This document shows positions 7,630 through 15,760 of a stretch of DNA of 64,000 nt, piece by piece. This stretch comes from Marinobacterium nitratireducens (GTDB lineage: Bacteria; Pseudomonadota; Gammaproteobacteria; Pseudomonadales; Balneatricaceae), in contig NZ_BMLT01000002.1 of NCBI RefSeq assembly GCF_014645375.1, positions 508,982 to 572,981 of the forward strand, written 5' to 3'. The notes under the pieces were generated by a model. That model worked only from the letters and a program-made list of their open reading frames with translations. It searched no databases and was not told the DNA's origin. The position numbers and the translations under genes were made by a program. The first letter of the stretch is position 1, and each line of letters starts with the position of its first letter.

Positions 7630-10197
7630 TCAGGCCGCCGCGGGAACCCGCCGCTCCAGGTCGCCGCCCCGGCGTGCCAGCAGGCGGCGCTGCAGCGTGG
7701 CGGCGAGGAGTCCCAGGCCGATGCCGCCGGCGATCGCCAGGGTGTCGACCAACGGGCCCTTTCCGTCGATTCCTGCCATCGGCAGTAGCACTTCGGGGAC
7801 CAGACGGTGCAGCAAGTAGATCGGGAAGGCCGCCTGGGCGAGCCGCATCAGCGGCCGGACCGCCCGCCGCGGCAGCCGGATGAAGGGCACGAAGCACAGC
7901 AGGCCGACCAGCGCCAGCAGGCTCAGGTACTTGATCCAGCTACCGTGCCAGTTGCCGCCGAGGTAGGCCGCCAGCGGCATGATCAGGCAGGCGAGGCCGA
8001 ACACCCCGAGGCGGCCCCGGGCCGTTACGACGGCGGTGATGCACCAGCCGAGCGCGAACAGGTATAGCACCCAGGGCAGGGTGAACAGCGCCCGGCCGTG
8101 CATCGGCCAGATTTCGGGCACGGTCAGGCGCAGCAACAGCGCCAGTGCCAGCAGGCCGAGCCCGAAGCGCAACCGCCGCGAAGCCCGTACCGACGGCGGC
8201 CCTTTCAGCCAGCGCCGCAGCGGCGGCAACAGGAACGGCAACGCCAGCAGCAGCGAGATCTGTACGTACGCCTCGACGAACCAGTAAAGGTACGGCAGCA
8301 TCTGGTGCGTCTCGGGGGTGGTCAGTGCGAAGTTGCCGAGCATCAGCACCGACACCCAGGGTACCTGTTCCCAGGCCAGCGCGTAGCCGGCGAGTACCGC
8401 GTAGTAGGGCAGCAACACCCCCGCCATTGGCGCCAGGTAGGACCTGAAGTCGCCGTCGGCCAGCGCATCCCAGCGGTAGGCGGCAACGCTCATGCCCATC
8501 AGTATCACCATCGCCGCGGCGCCGCCGTAGACGGGCCAGAGCGTCTGGTGCGTAACCACCACCGCGAGGATCGCCAGCACCCGCGCCAGCAGTTCGGTGG
8601 GCACGCCGTGGCGCTGCGCGGGCCTGGCATTCTCGAGTTCGGAGATAGGCATCCGTTCCCAGCCGTTGGGTACGCCGCCGAGGCGTTCCTCCAGCGCCAG
8701 CGTCAGCTCCACGTGGCACAGCGAATCGCCGCCCAGCCCGGCGAAGGAATCGTCGGGACGCACCCGGCGTGGCGCGAAGGTAGCGCGAAACGCCGCCAGC
8801 ACGCTGCCGGTCCCGGCGTTCGCGCCGGGTTCGGCCTTCAGTGCCGGGTAGTCGATCTTGCCATTGGCGCGACGCGGCAGCTCGCTCGGCAACCGGATCT
8901 CGAAGTGTCGCTCGCCGATGCCGGCGAGTTCGGCGGCGCGGGAGCGGATCGTCGTGACATCGACGCGGGCGCCGGTAACCGCGATGGCGATACGGCGGTC
9001 GTCGCCCCAGACAGCGACCTCGTTCCCGCAGTCCGCCAGCGCCCGCTCCAGGGCGTCGTGGCCAATGCGCAGGCCGGCGATCTTGGACATCCGCGAGAGC
9101 CGGCCGGAGATGCGGTATATGCCGTCGCGGTCGCGCCGGGCCAGATCACCGGTTGCGAGTTCACTGAGTTCGGCGCCGCGCATGAGGTCCCTGTGGTCCT
9201 CGGCATAGCCGAGCATCAGGTTCGGGCCGCGATAAACCAGCTCGCCCTCCGCCTCGGGTGTCTCGATGAGCAGGCCGTTCGCGTCCCGCAGCAGCAGCTC
9301 GCCGCCGGGAATGGCGATGCCGACGGCGTCCGGTTTCTCCGTCGCCAGGGCGGGCGGCAGCCAGGCGATACGCGCGGTGGCCTCTGTCTGCCCGTACATC
9401 ACCACGAAGTCGCCGTTGCGGGTCGCCATCCGCTGCGCCCATTTGCGCACCTGTGGCGCCGGCATGGCGCCGCCGGCCACCGTCATCAAACGCAGGCGGT
9501 CCGGCAGCCGGGCGCCGAGACCGGCGCTCTCGAGCAGACTGTAGTGATGCGGCACGCCGGCGAGGTTGGTGGCCCCGCTTTCTTCAAGCGCGGCCGCGAA
9601 TCCGGACTCGAGCACCGAATTCGGGTACAGCCAGAGGCTGGCACCGCACAGCAGGTGGGAGTGCAGTACCGACAGACCGTAGGAGTAGTGCAACGGCAGG
9701 ATCAGCGCTGCGCGATCGTCGGCGCGAAGGCCGAGGTATTCGACGATGGACGCGGCGTTGGCCGCCACAGCCCGGGCGGACAGCCGCACGCCGCGGCCGT
9801 GCCCGGTGCTGCCGGAGGTCTGCAGCAGCAGCGCCAGGTCCGGGTGCAGTGGCGCTGCCGGCTCTTCGTGCCATACCAGTTGCCAGTGCCCGTCAATGCG
9901 GCGAAAGCTCGCTGCCGGGCGAAAGCGCTGCGCGAGTCGTTCGGCGGTGGCCGTATCGCCCGCCGGCACCGGCATCGCCGCGTGCCCCGCCGCCAGGGTA
10001 CCGATATAGGCGGCGATGGCGTCCGGCTCCGAGGCCGCTTCTATGGCGATCAGCTGCCGTTCGCCACCGGAGCCCAGCGTCCGGGCGAAGGCTTCGGCGC
10101 GGTCGGCAAAACCGGCGTAGTCAAGAACGGTGCCGTCAGCCTCGATGAGGCAGGGACGGTCGCCAAAGGCGCGAAGGCGATCGATATCGAAAATCAT
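7630..10197 (-). CDS. Fused adenylation (AMP-ligase) - carrier protein - membrane acyltransferase-like protein
   Basis: 855 residues with three parts. Residues about 1-450 are an ANL-superfamily acyl/aminoacyl adenylation domain (P-loop-like LLLQTSGSTGHGRG, VMYGQTEATARIAW, ATGDLARRD, PRRANGKIDYP with the catalytic lysine). Residues about 460-535 are a carrier domain with the phosphopantetheine serine in LGGDSLCHVELT. Residues about 545-840 carry ten or so hydrophobic helices resembling acyltransferase-3/OpgC-type membrane acyltransferases. The architecture suggests activation of an acid, loading on the tethered carrier and transfer through the membrane domain onto an acceptor. It stands alone with no biosynthetic neighbours; substrate and acceptor are unknown. 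Confidence 0.82.
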   Translation of the reverse strand: MIFDIDRLRAFGDRPCLIEADGTVLDYAGFADRAEAFARTLGSGGERQLIAIEAASEPDAIAAYIGTLAAGHAAMPVPAGDTATAERLAQRFRPAASFRRIDGHWQLVWHEEPAAPLHPDLALLLQTSGSTGHGRGVRLSARAVAANAASIVEYLGLRADDRAALILPLHYSYGLSVLHSHLLCGASLWLYPNSVLESGFAAALEESGATNLAGVPHHYSLLESAGLGARLPDRLRLMTVAGGAMPAPQVRKWAQRMATRNGDFVVMYGQTEATARIAWLPPALATEKPDAVGIAIPGGELLLRDANGLLIETPEAEGELVYRGPNLMLGYAEDHRDLMRGAELSELATGDLARRDRDGIYRISGRLSRMSKIAGLRIGHDALERALADCGNEVAVWGDDRRIAIAVTGARVDVTTIRSRAAELAGIGERHFEIRLPSELPRRANGKIDYPALKAEPGANAGTGSVLAAFRATFAPRRVRPDDSFAGLGGDSLCHVELTLALEERLGGVPNGWERMPISELENARPAQRHGVPTELLARVLAILAVVVTHQTLWPVYGGAAAMVILMGMSVAAYRWDALADGDFRSYLAPMAGVLLPYYAVLAGYALAWEQVPWVSVLMLGNFALTTPETHQMLPYLYWFVEAYVQISLLLALPFLLPPLRRWLKGPPSVRASRRLRFGLGLLALALLLRLTVPEIWPMHGRALFTLPWVLYLFALGWCITAVVTARGRLGVFGLACLIMPLAAYLGGNWHGSWIKYLSLLALVGLLCFVPFIRLPRRAVRPLMRLAQAAFPIYLLHRLVPEVLLPMAGIDGKGPLVDTLAIAGGIGLGLLAATLQRRLLARRGGDLERRVPAAA

Positions 10198-10518
10198 TTA
10201 GGTTACGACTTGTGAAGCTATTTGCGATTGAGATGGCGACTATTCTAAGCCAGCCGGGCGGCGCTGGCGACAGTGGAGGGGCCTTTGGTAGGGAGTGCAG
10301 GCGCAGTTGTGTGGGGCGTCGACGCCAGTATGCGCAAAGTCTCGCTTGAACGAGTCGCCGACATAGATCAGCGTCCAGCTCAATTGTTTTCGCAGTGCGG
10401 CACCCAGTCGGTCAGGAGTGGAATCGAGTATACTGTCCCCGGAGCTGCAACCGAAGGGGCTGACCGAGGCGACGATAAATGCAGGCTACCCCTTCCGGTA
10501 TCGAAAGGTAACGTCATC
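10198..10518. other. Intergenic region upstream of the Cys-rich protein gene
   Basis: About 320 bases between two divergent genes. On the minus strand TAGAAT (10247-10242) could be the -10 element for the adenylation-acyltransferase gene. On the plus strand TATACT near 10429 could be a -10 for the small Cys-rich gene. An open frame reaches back to 10273 in phase with that gene, but it lacks family-like sequence and is not counted as coding. Confidence 0.4.
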
Positions 10519-10740
10519 GTGAGCGACGTCATTCTAGAGTCCGAGTTAACCTGCCCGCATTGCGGGCATACCCACCGGGAAACCATGCCTACGGACGCTT
10601 GCCAGTTCTTTTACGAGTGCGGCCATTGTAAGGCGTTGCTGCGCCCCAAACCGGGTGACTGTTGCGTGTTCTGTTCCTTCGGCTCCGTGCCCTGTCCGCC
10701 AATCCAGCAGCAATGCGGGTGCTGCCATAAGAAATCCTAG
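10519..10740 (+). CDS. Small Cys-rich GDCCVxCSxGS protein (metal-binding candidate)
   Basis: 73 residues, nine cysteines: a CPHC pair, a CGHC pair, the signature GDCCVFCSFGSVPCPP and a terminal CGCC. The spacing suggests two zinc-ribbon-like or soft-metal sites. Proteins with the same GDCCVxCSxGS signature occur as small orphan genes near metal-handling genes in proteobacteria; their function is not settled. I chose a GTG start at 10519 because homologues as I recall them begin MSDxxLES, and AAAGG lies ten bases upstream. It stands between the acyltransferase fusion and tmRNA, convergent with the latter. Confidence 0.75.
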   Translation: MSDVILESELTCPHCGHTHRETMPTDACQFFYECGHCKALLRPKPGDCCVFCSFGSVPCPPIQQQCGCCHKKS

Positions 10741-10832
10741 CCGGTTCCAGGGAAGTGAAGCCAGGTCGTGCCGTTTTGCTTGAGCTTTTCAACTCGGTTG
10801 CAGGACGTTGATGCCGTTCAGGGAGCAGGGGG

Positions 10833-10905
10833 CGATGGGTTACGCCGCCGGAGGCCTGGTGCCAGGCGGTGAGCCTGGCACGGTGGCGGCTCCACCCATC
10901 CTACG
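10833..10905. repeat. Dispersed GTAGGATGGGT...GCGTAACCC hairpin element (reverse orientation)
   Basis: Read on the minus strand it begins GTAGGATGGGTGGAGCC and ends GGCGTAACCC, the same end motifs as the elements near 23.5, 29.3, 36.0, 45.9 and 63.8 kb, but with a different internal hairpin (GTGCCAGGC/GCCTGGCAC). It lies between the Cys-rich gene and the ssrA terminator. Confidence 0.6.
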
Positions 10906-10924
10906 GTGCGAGATTGCCTTCAAA

Positions 10925-10968
10925 ATTGCACAAAAAAGGCCACCTTCGGTGACCTTCTTTTGTGCAAT
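10925..10968 (-). terminator. ssrA transcription terminator
   Basis: On the minus strand AAGGTCACC-GAA-GGTGGCCTT is followed by a T run, nested in a longer outer stem AATTGCACAAAA/TTTTGTGCAATT. It begins directly after the tmRNA 3' CCA, the expected position for ssrA termination. Confidence 0.85.
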
Positions 10969-10969
10969 T

Positions 10970-11329
10970 TGGTGGAGGTGGCGGGTTTCGAACCCGCGTC
11001 CGCCAATCCTCTGCCTTAAGCTCTACATGTTTAGGCTTCTCTATTGGATTAACCCGTCACGACCCGAGAGCCAGGGTGTTGTGGGCGAGCCCTTTTAGTT
11101 TTAGCCGTTCAGCTTAGGGCAAAGCTTCCGGGCGATTCTGTCTCGTATGACACCGCAAAATCTTTAAGTTACAGACACCTTAAAGCGCGGCGCTGGCTGA
11201 CTTAAGCAGCCAGAGCGTAGTTATCGTCGTTAGCAACTATAACTAGTGTAGTGACGGATTTACGAGATTCACTACGAACTCGACATGCACCCAAGGGTTC
11301 GTAATCGGCGTCGAAGCCAAGTCACCCCC
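10970..11329 (-). ncRNA. ssrA: Transfer-messenger RNA (tmRNA)
   Basis: About 360-nt one-piece tmRNA on the minus strand. The 5' end GGGGGUGACUUGGC (from 11329) pairs with CACCUCC before the 3' CCA (ending at 10970) to make the acceptor stem. The T-arm GCGGG-UUUCGAA-CCCGC is at 10983-10999. The tag reading frame (11234-11202) encodes ANDDNYALAA and a stop, close to the E. coli tag AANDENYALAA. It rescues stalled ribosomes together with SmpB, encoded just upstream on the same strand. Confidence 0.97.
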
Positions 11330-11489
11330 GAATCTGACGGCCATTATACGGCGTTTGCGGCGCGGGTGGTATCCCTCATTTCCCGTGCTGCGAAGCCGAT
11401 GTTCCCTGGCCTTTCTCTGTGACCGCCGCTTATTGCGGAAAGTTCACAGCATATTGCAAAAAAGATCAAAGGAGCCGTGAGCCGGTGCT

Positions 11490-11963
11490 TCAGTGCGCCG
11501 CCATCACGCGTTGCTTCTGGCGATCCCAGTCCTTCTCCTTCTCGGCGGCACGCTTGTCGTGCAGCTTCTTGCCCTTCACCAGTGCGATTTCGCACTTCAC
11601 GCGACCCTGTTTCCAGTACAGTGCCAGCGCCACGCAGGTGTAGCCCTTGGCCTGGACGGCAGCAGAGAGTTTGTCGATCTGGCGTCGGTGCAGCAGCAGC
11701 TTGCGGTCGCGGCGCGGATCGGCGACGACGTGCGTGCAGGCGCTGATCAGCGGGGTGAAGTGCGCCCCGACGAGCCAGGCCTCATCGTTTTTGAGCACGA
11801 CGTAGGAGTCGACCAGCTGGGCGCGGCCGTCGCGCAGGCTCTTGACTTCCCAACCGGTGAGCGCGAGTCCTGCCTCGAATTTCTCTTCGATGCTGTATTC
11901 GTGCTTCGCCTTCTTGTTGAGACAGATGGTCGAGCCGGTGTTCTTCGGTTTCTTCTTTGCCAT
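11490..11963 (-). CDS. smpB: SsrA-binding protein SmpB
   Basis: 157 residues, full length for the family. It has the N-terminal [26 protein letters not shown] region, the RDGRAQL segment, and the basic C-terminal tail ([21 protein letters not shown]) that enters the empty mRNA channel of the ribosome. It binds the tRNA-like domain of tmRNA and is needed for trans-translation. The start at 11963 ([10 protein letters not shown]) is standard. It lies 160 bases upstream of ssrA on the same strand and opposes the NSS transporter and ratA-rnfH genes, an arrangement seen widely in gammaproteobacteria. Confidence 0.98.
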   Translation of the reverse strand: MAKKKPKNTGSTICLNKKAKHEYSIEEKFEAGLALTGWEVKSLRDGRAQLVDSYVVLKNDEAWLVGAHFTPLISACTHVVADPRRDRKLLLHRRQIDKLSAAVQAKGYTCVALALYWKQGRVKCEIALVKGKKLHDKRAAEKEKDWDRQKQRVMAAH

Positions 11964-12205
11964 GGCGGGCGATTATATCGGTGCGCAGTGTGGCTGGAAA
12001 GAGAACTGCTAACCTTTCCGTCATTGTGGGCGGCAATTCGGTGGCGGGACCTAAAAAAGTTGCCTGATCCGCGCGAAATATGAACAATGCCCCGCTTTGC
12101 GTTGCATATTTCACATCCGTCAGTCGATGCGTAGCGGTCGACCAACAGACCGGCGCCCCGACGGAGACAGCAACGCGGTTCACGTCACAGGAACAAGAGG
12201 CAATA

Positions 12206-13570
12206 ATGCAGGAAAGGCAGTCTATACACGGTACCTGGGCCAGCCGCTGGGTGTTCATCCTGGCCGCGACAGGGTCGGCGGTGGGGCTTGGCAATATCTG
12301 GAAGTTCCCCTATATCACCGGTGAGCACGGCGGCGGCGCCTTCGTGCTGGTTTACCTGGTCTGCATCCTGCTGGTGGGCATTCCGATCATGATGGGCGAG
12401 GTGCTGGTGGGCCGTCGCGGCCGCTGCAGCCCGATCAACTCGGTCAAGGAAACCGCGCTCGAGTCGGGTCTCTCCAGCCGCTGGCAGCTGCTGGGCTGGA
12501 TGGGCGCGCTGGCGGGCTTCATGATCTTCACCTTCTATTCGGTCATTGCCGGCTGGGTGCTGCACTACATCGCCGGCATGGCCAACGGTGACTACACCGA
12601 TATCGGCCGCGACCAGGCCGGCAGCCATTTCGAGGCGCTGCTGGCGGCGCCGCAGACGATGCTGATCTATCACTCGATCTTCGTGGTGCTGGTGATGCTG
12701 GTGGTGGTCGGCGGCGTCAACAAGGGCCTGGAGCGCGCCACCCGCATCATGATGCCGGCGCTGTTCGTGCTGCTGCTGTTGCTGCTGGGTTACTCCTTCA
12801 CCACCGGTTCCTTCGGTGAGGGGCTCTCCTTCCTGTTCAGCTTCTCCCTCGAGGCGCTGACCTGGGACAGCGTGCTGGTCGCGCTGGGGCATTCGTTCTT
12901 CACGCTGTCGCTGGGCATGGGCGCGATCCTGGCCTACGGCGCCTATATGCCGAAGAATGCCTCCATCGGCGGTACCGTGCTGACCATCGGTATTCTCGAC
13001 ACCGTAGTGGCGCTGGTCGCCGGCATGGCGATCTTTCCGATCGTGTTCGCCAATGACATGGACCCCGGCGCCGGCCCCGGCTTGATCTTCATTACCCTGC
13101 CGGTCGCGTTCGGCCAGATGCCGGGCGGCCAGATCTTTGGCTTCCTGTTCTTCCTGCTGGTGGGCGTCGCGGCCTGGACCTCGGCGATTTCGCTGATGGA
13201 GCCGGCCACCGCCTGGTTGGTGGAGCGCTTCGGCCTGGAACGTCTGCCGGCCTGCCTGTTGCTGGGCTTTGCCGGCTGGGCCGTTGGCATTGCCTGCCTG
13301 GGATCGTTCAACTTCCTGTCCGACTTCACGCTGCTGGGCATGAATACCTTCGACTTCCTGGACTTCGTGACGGCGAACATCATGCTGCCGCTGGGCGGGT
13401 TGCTGCTGGCGATCTACGTCGGCTGGTTCCTCAAGACCCGGGTGGTCGAGAGCGAACTGGCAATTGCCAAACAGCTGCATTTCCGTCTCTGGTATCTGGT
13501 GCTGCGCCTGGTGTCGCCGGTTGCCGTGGCGATCATTTTTGCGCTTAACCTATACCAGAAACTGGCCTGA
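12206..13570 (+). CDS. Sodium-dependent neurotransmitter-symporter family (NSS/SNF) transporter
   Basis: 454-residue membrane protein with about 11-12 helices. Helix 1 carries the family hallmark ATGSAVGLGNIWKFPY, whose unwound region binds sodium and substrate; helix 6 and the GMGAILAYGAY segment also fit. Bacterial members import amino acids with sodium. The ATG at 12206 is chosen because AAGAGG lies six bases upstream and the conserved N-terminus follows shortly; upstream in-frame sequence to 12080 is not family-like. It sits between smpB and ratA, five bases from ratA, so it may be co-transcribed with ratA-rnfH. Confidence 0.93.
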   Translation: MQERQSIHGTWASRWVFILAATGSAVGLGNIWKFPYITGEHGGGAFVLVYLVCILLVGIPIMMGEVLVGRRGRCSPINSVKETALESGLSSRWQLLGWMGALAGFMIFTFYSVIAGWVLHYIAGMANGDYTDIGRDQAGSHFEALLAAPQTMLIYHSIFVVLVMLVVVGGVNKGLERATRIMMPALFVLLLLLLGYSFTTGSFGEGLSFLFSFSLEALTWDSVLVALGHSFFTLSLGMGAILAYGAYMPKNASIGGTVLTIGILDTVVALVAGMAIFPIVFANDMDPGAGPGLIFITLPVAFGQMPGGQIFGFLFFLLVGVAAWTSAISLMEPATAWLVERFGLERLPACLLLGFAGWAVGIACLGSFNFLSDFTLLGMNTFDFLDFVTANIMLPLGGLLLAIYVGWFLKTRVVESELAIAKQLHFRLWYLVLRLVSPVAVAIIFALNLYQKLA

Positions 13571-13575
13571 TAGCG

Positions 13576-14013
13576 ATGGCGATGACCCGTGTAGAGCGCA
13601 GCGCTCTGGTGTTCCACACCGCCGAACAGATGTTCGAGCTGATCAACGACGTCCGGGCGTACCCGCAGTTTCTGCCCTGGTGCGCTTCGGTCGACGTGAT
13701 CCGCGATACCGATGAGGAACTGGTGGCGCGGCTGCATCTGTCCAAGGCGGGGCTGAAATACAGCTTCGCCACCCGCAACCGGCTCGAGCATCCGGTGAAG
13801 ATGACCATCGAACTGGTCGAGGGGCCGTTTTCGACGCTCAGCGGTGTCTGGACCTTCAAGCCGCTCAGCGACGAGGCCTGCAAGGTGAGTCTCGATCTGA
13901 GCTTCGATTTCACCGGCAAGCTGACCGGGCTCGCCATGGGCAAGGTGTTCAATCAGGTCGCGACGACGCTGGTTGACGCCTTCGTGACCCGGGCCGACCA
14001 GATTTACGCTTGA
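13576..14013 (+). CDS. ratA: RatA/Coq10-type START-domain protein
   Basis: 145 residues covering a single START/Coq10 fold (SALVFHTAEQMFELINDV, YPQFLPWC, GPFSTLSGVWTF). E. coli RatA was reported to inhibit 70S association; mitochondrial relatives bind ubiquinone, so quinone chaperoning is an alternative role. The order smpB / ratA-rnfH is conserved in gammaproteobacteria. It ends 12 bases before rnfH. A toxin-antitoxin role cannot be judged from sequence. Confidence 0.92.
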   Translation: MAMTRVERSALVFHTAEQMFELINDVRAYPQFLPWCASVDVIRDTDEELVARLHLSKAGLKYSFATRNRLEHPVKMTIELVEGPFSTLSGVWTFKPLSDEACKVSLDLSFDFTGKLTGLAMGKVFNQVATTLVDAFVTRADQIYA

Positions 14014-14024
14014 GAGGACTCAGG

Positions 14025-14330
14025 ATGATTACAGTCGAGGTGGCCTACGCGCTGCCGCACGAGCAGAAGATCATTTCGCTGCATGTCGAGGATGACTGCA
14101 CCGCGCACGAGGCGGTGGTGCGTTCCGGTATCGTCGAACTGTTTCCGGAAATCGACCCGTCGAACGCCCCCATGGGCATCTTCGGCAAGGCGATCGCCAA
14201 TCCGCGCACCCAGGTGCTGAAAGACGGGCAGCGGGTCGAAATCTATCGGCCCCTGATTGCGGATCCGAAGGAGGCCCGGGCCAAGCGGGCGGCGAAAATG
14301 AAGGCGAAGAAGGAAGCCGGGAGCGGCTGA
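14025..14330 (+). CDS. rnfH: RnfH-family ubiquitin-fold protein
   Basis: 101 residues with a beta-grasp (ubiquitin-like) fold pattern: MITVEVAYALPHEQKIISL, GIFGKAI, QVLKDGQRVEIYRPL, ending in a Lys/Arg-rich tail. Function is not established; the family was named from its position by rnf genes in Rhodobacter and is usually paired with ratA, as here. The ATG at 14025 follows AGGACTCAGG and starts the conserved strand; five further codons upstream overlap ratA and are discounted. Confidence 0.92.
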   Translation: MITVEVAYALPHEQKIISLHVEDDCTAHEAVVRSGIVELFPEIDPSNAPMGIFGKAIANPRTQVLKDGQRVEIYRPLIADPKEARAKRAAKMKAKKEAGSG

Positions 14331-14340
14331 AGCGGGAGTC

Positions 14341-14362
14341 CGGCGGTGTCAAGGCACCGCCG
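14341..14362. terminator. GC hairpin between convergent rnfH and bamE
   Basis: CGGCGGTG-TCAAGG-CACCGCCG forms a perfect 8-bp stem between the two convergent genes. It lacks a T run on either side, so it may only be a processing or partial termination structure. Confidence 0.4.
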
Positions 14363-14387
14363 CTCGGGCACTCTGTGCGGGGAAGGC

Positions 14388-14717
14388 TTACTGCGCAGCG
14401 CCACCCGGGCGGTAGTCGCCGCTGATGCGCTGGAGGCTGTTGTCGCTGAAGAACAGTGAAAGGTTTTTCTGCGTACGTTCCTCGCCGCCTTTCTGCTGGC
14501 TGTAGATGTAGTCCCAGCGGTCGGGGCTGAAGGTGTCGGTCACCAGCGGAGTGCCCATGATGTAGCGCACCTGATTGCGGGTCATGCCGGGCTTGAGCTG
14601 GTCGACCATCTCCTGGGTCACGACATTGCCCTGGGGAATGTCGATCTTGTGGACGCCGGGGAATGTGCAGCCGGTAATCAAGAGACTGACGGCGATGCTT
14701 GCGAGAAACTTTCGCAT
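14388..14717 (-). CDS. bamE: Outer membrane protein assembly factor BamE (OmlA/SmpA)
   Basis: 109-residue lipoprotein with lipobox LLITGC near residue 17, then the BamE fold ([38 protein letters not shown]). It is anchored in the outer membrane's inner leaflet and supports the BamABCDE complex that inserts beta-barrels. The ATG at 14717 ([10 protein letters not shown]) places the lipobox at the right distance; nine in-frame codons upstream break the signal peptide. Divergent from fur across 124 bases. Confidence 0.95.
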   Translation of the reverse strand: MRKFLASIAVSLLITGCTFPGVHKIDIPQGNVVTQEMVDQLKPGMTRNQVRYIMGTPLVTDTFSPDRWDYIYSQQKGGEERTQKNLSLFFSDNSLQRISGDYRPGGAAQ

Positions 14718-14841
14718 CTGCTTTAAACTTCCACTTTCGTGCATAAATAAAGATAATGGAGTCTAAGGAGCCGTTCGAAGGGTGTCAATTTGTTCGGCGG
14801 TCCGGGACTTAAATACGCGATTAGCATAGAGATTACATTGT

Positions 14842-15267
14842 ATGGCGCTTGAAAATCAGGAACTGCGTAAAGCAGGACTGAAAGTCACCCTGCCGAGGGT
14901 AAAGATCTACCAGATTCTGGAACGAGCAGGTGAGGGCGATCACTTCAGTGCCGAAGATATCTACAAACTGCTGATGGAGCAGGGCGAGGACGTTGGGTTG
15001 GCTACGGTCTACCGCGTGCTGACCCAGTTCGAGTCGGCAGGCCTTGTGTCCCGGCACCACTTCGAGGGCGGTCATTCGGTGTTCGAGCTGTCCCGCGACG
15101 AGCAGCATGACCACGTGGTGTGCGTGAAATGCGGCAAGGTCCGCGAGTTCCACGACCCCGACCTCGTCAAGCGTCAGAACGCCATTGCCGAGGAATTGGG
15201 CTTCACCATTACCGACCGTACGCTGTACCTGTACGGCGTCTGCAAGGACGGGTGCGAGAAGAAGTAA
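14842..15267 (+). CDS. fur: Ferric uptake regulator Fur
   Basis: 141 residues. The winged-helix DNA-binding part is at residues 1-80 (LRKAGLKVTLPRVKIYQIL, VGLATVYRVLTQFESAG). The dimerisation and metal-binding half has HHFEGGHSVFEL, the histidine-rich EQHDHVVC, a CVKC pair and a C-terminal GVCKDGC. Fur with iron represses iron-uptake genes. It is divergent from bamE and ends only eight bases before the left arm of a heptamer-repeat island. Confidence 0.97.
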   Translation: MALENQELRKAGLKVTLPRVKIYQILERAGEGDHFSAEDIYKLLMEQGEDVGLATVYRVLTQFESAGLVSRHHFEGGHSVFELSRDEQHDHVVCVKCGKVREFHDPDLVKRQNAIAEELGFTITDRTLYLYGVCKDGCEKK

Positions 15268-15274
15268 AGTACGC

Positions 15275-15302
15275 GTGAGGGGTTAGGCGTGAGGCGTAAA
15301 GG
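15275..15302. repeat. Left heptamer array of the fur-recN island
   Basis: Four consecutive 7-base units GTGAGGG, GTTAGGC, GTGAGGC, GTAAAGG. They are the reverse-complement type of the GCCTCAC units at 15761-15886, so the two arrays face each other across the four-helix-bundle gene. Confidence 0.75.
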
Positions 15303-15319
15303 GTGCTGGCTTCGTTGGT

Positions 15320-15670
15320 TCAGTGCTTTGCCAGGCGGCGAAGTAGCCCCGAAATCAGCATGCTCGTCCGGTTGATCTGCGCTTCCAGATCCTTGTCACG
15401 GCTATTGAATCCCAAGTCCGAAGCAATCAAGTACTGCGTTTCCAGTTCGCTCAGAGAGCCACGGGCTATTTTCAGGAAATAACAGAAGGCGCTGGTAGAT
15501 CCCCTGCCAGCGCCTTCTGCAATGTTAGATGGAATGGATATGGCGGCACGGCGGATCTGAGCCGTGAGGCCGAACCGTTCATCCTCCGGAAATGGCTGGC
15601 TCCAGAGATAGATTGATCTTACGAGGGCCATAGCGGCTTGCCAGGCTTCCAGTCTGTAATGTGACTTCAT
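15320..15670 (-). CDS. Four-helix-bundle protein (23S rRNA intervening-sequence protein family)
   Basis: 116 residues, all helical, matching the S23/IVP four-helix-bundle family (LEAWQAAMALVRSIYLWS, GLTAQIRRAAISIPSNIAEGAGR, FLKIARGSLSELETQYLIA). The family was first seen inside 23S rRNA intervening sequences but is common as free-standing genes; it is structurally related to the Avd accessory protein of diversity-generating retroelements. Biochemical role is unknown. Here it is the only gene in the gap between fur and recN and is bracketed by inverted 7-bp repeat arrays, which suggests mobility or recent insertion. Confidence 0.9.
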   Translation of the reverse strand: MKSHYRLEAWQAAMALVRSIYLWSQPFPEDERFGLTAQIRRAAISIPSNIAEGAGRGSTSAFCYFLKIARGSLSELETQYLIASDLGFNSRDKDLEAQINRTSMLISGLLRRLAKH

Positions 15671-15760
15671 CAGAGCCTCTCTGCTCGAACGACACCACCT
15701 GCCCGCGAAGTCTTATTGCCGGGGATTGATCCGTGGTTCAGTACAGCCATACTGATCCAC

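Noticed and set aside
10983-10999. tRNA gene suggested by the T-arm GCGGGTTTCGAACCCGC
   Set aside because: The T-arm and CCA belong to the tmRNA acceptor region; no anticodon arm is nearby.
10808-11098. Plus-strand open frame of 96 codons
   Set aside because: It crosses the ssrA terminator and the 3' third of tmRNA, including the T-arm sequence.
12080-12205. Upstream extension of the NSS transporter
   Set aside because: The extra 42 residues are not membrane-like, and AAGAGG is spaced for the ATG at 12206.
13576-14330. RatA-RnfH as a toxin-antitoxin pair
   Set aside because: The pair is a conserved core operon beside smpB; sequence gives no evidence for an antitoxin role of RnfH.
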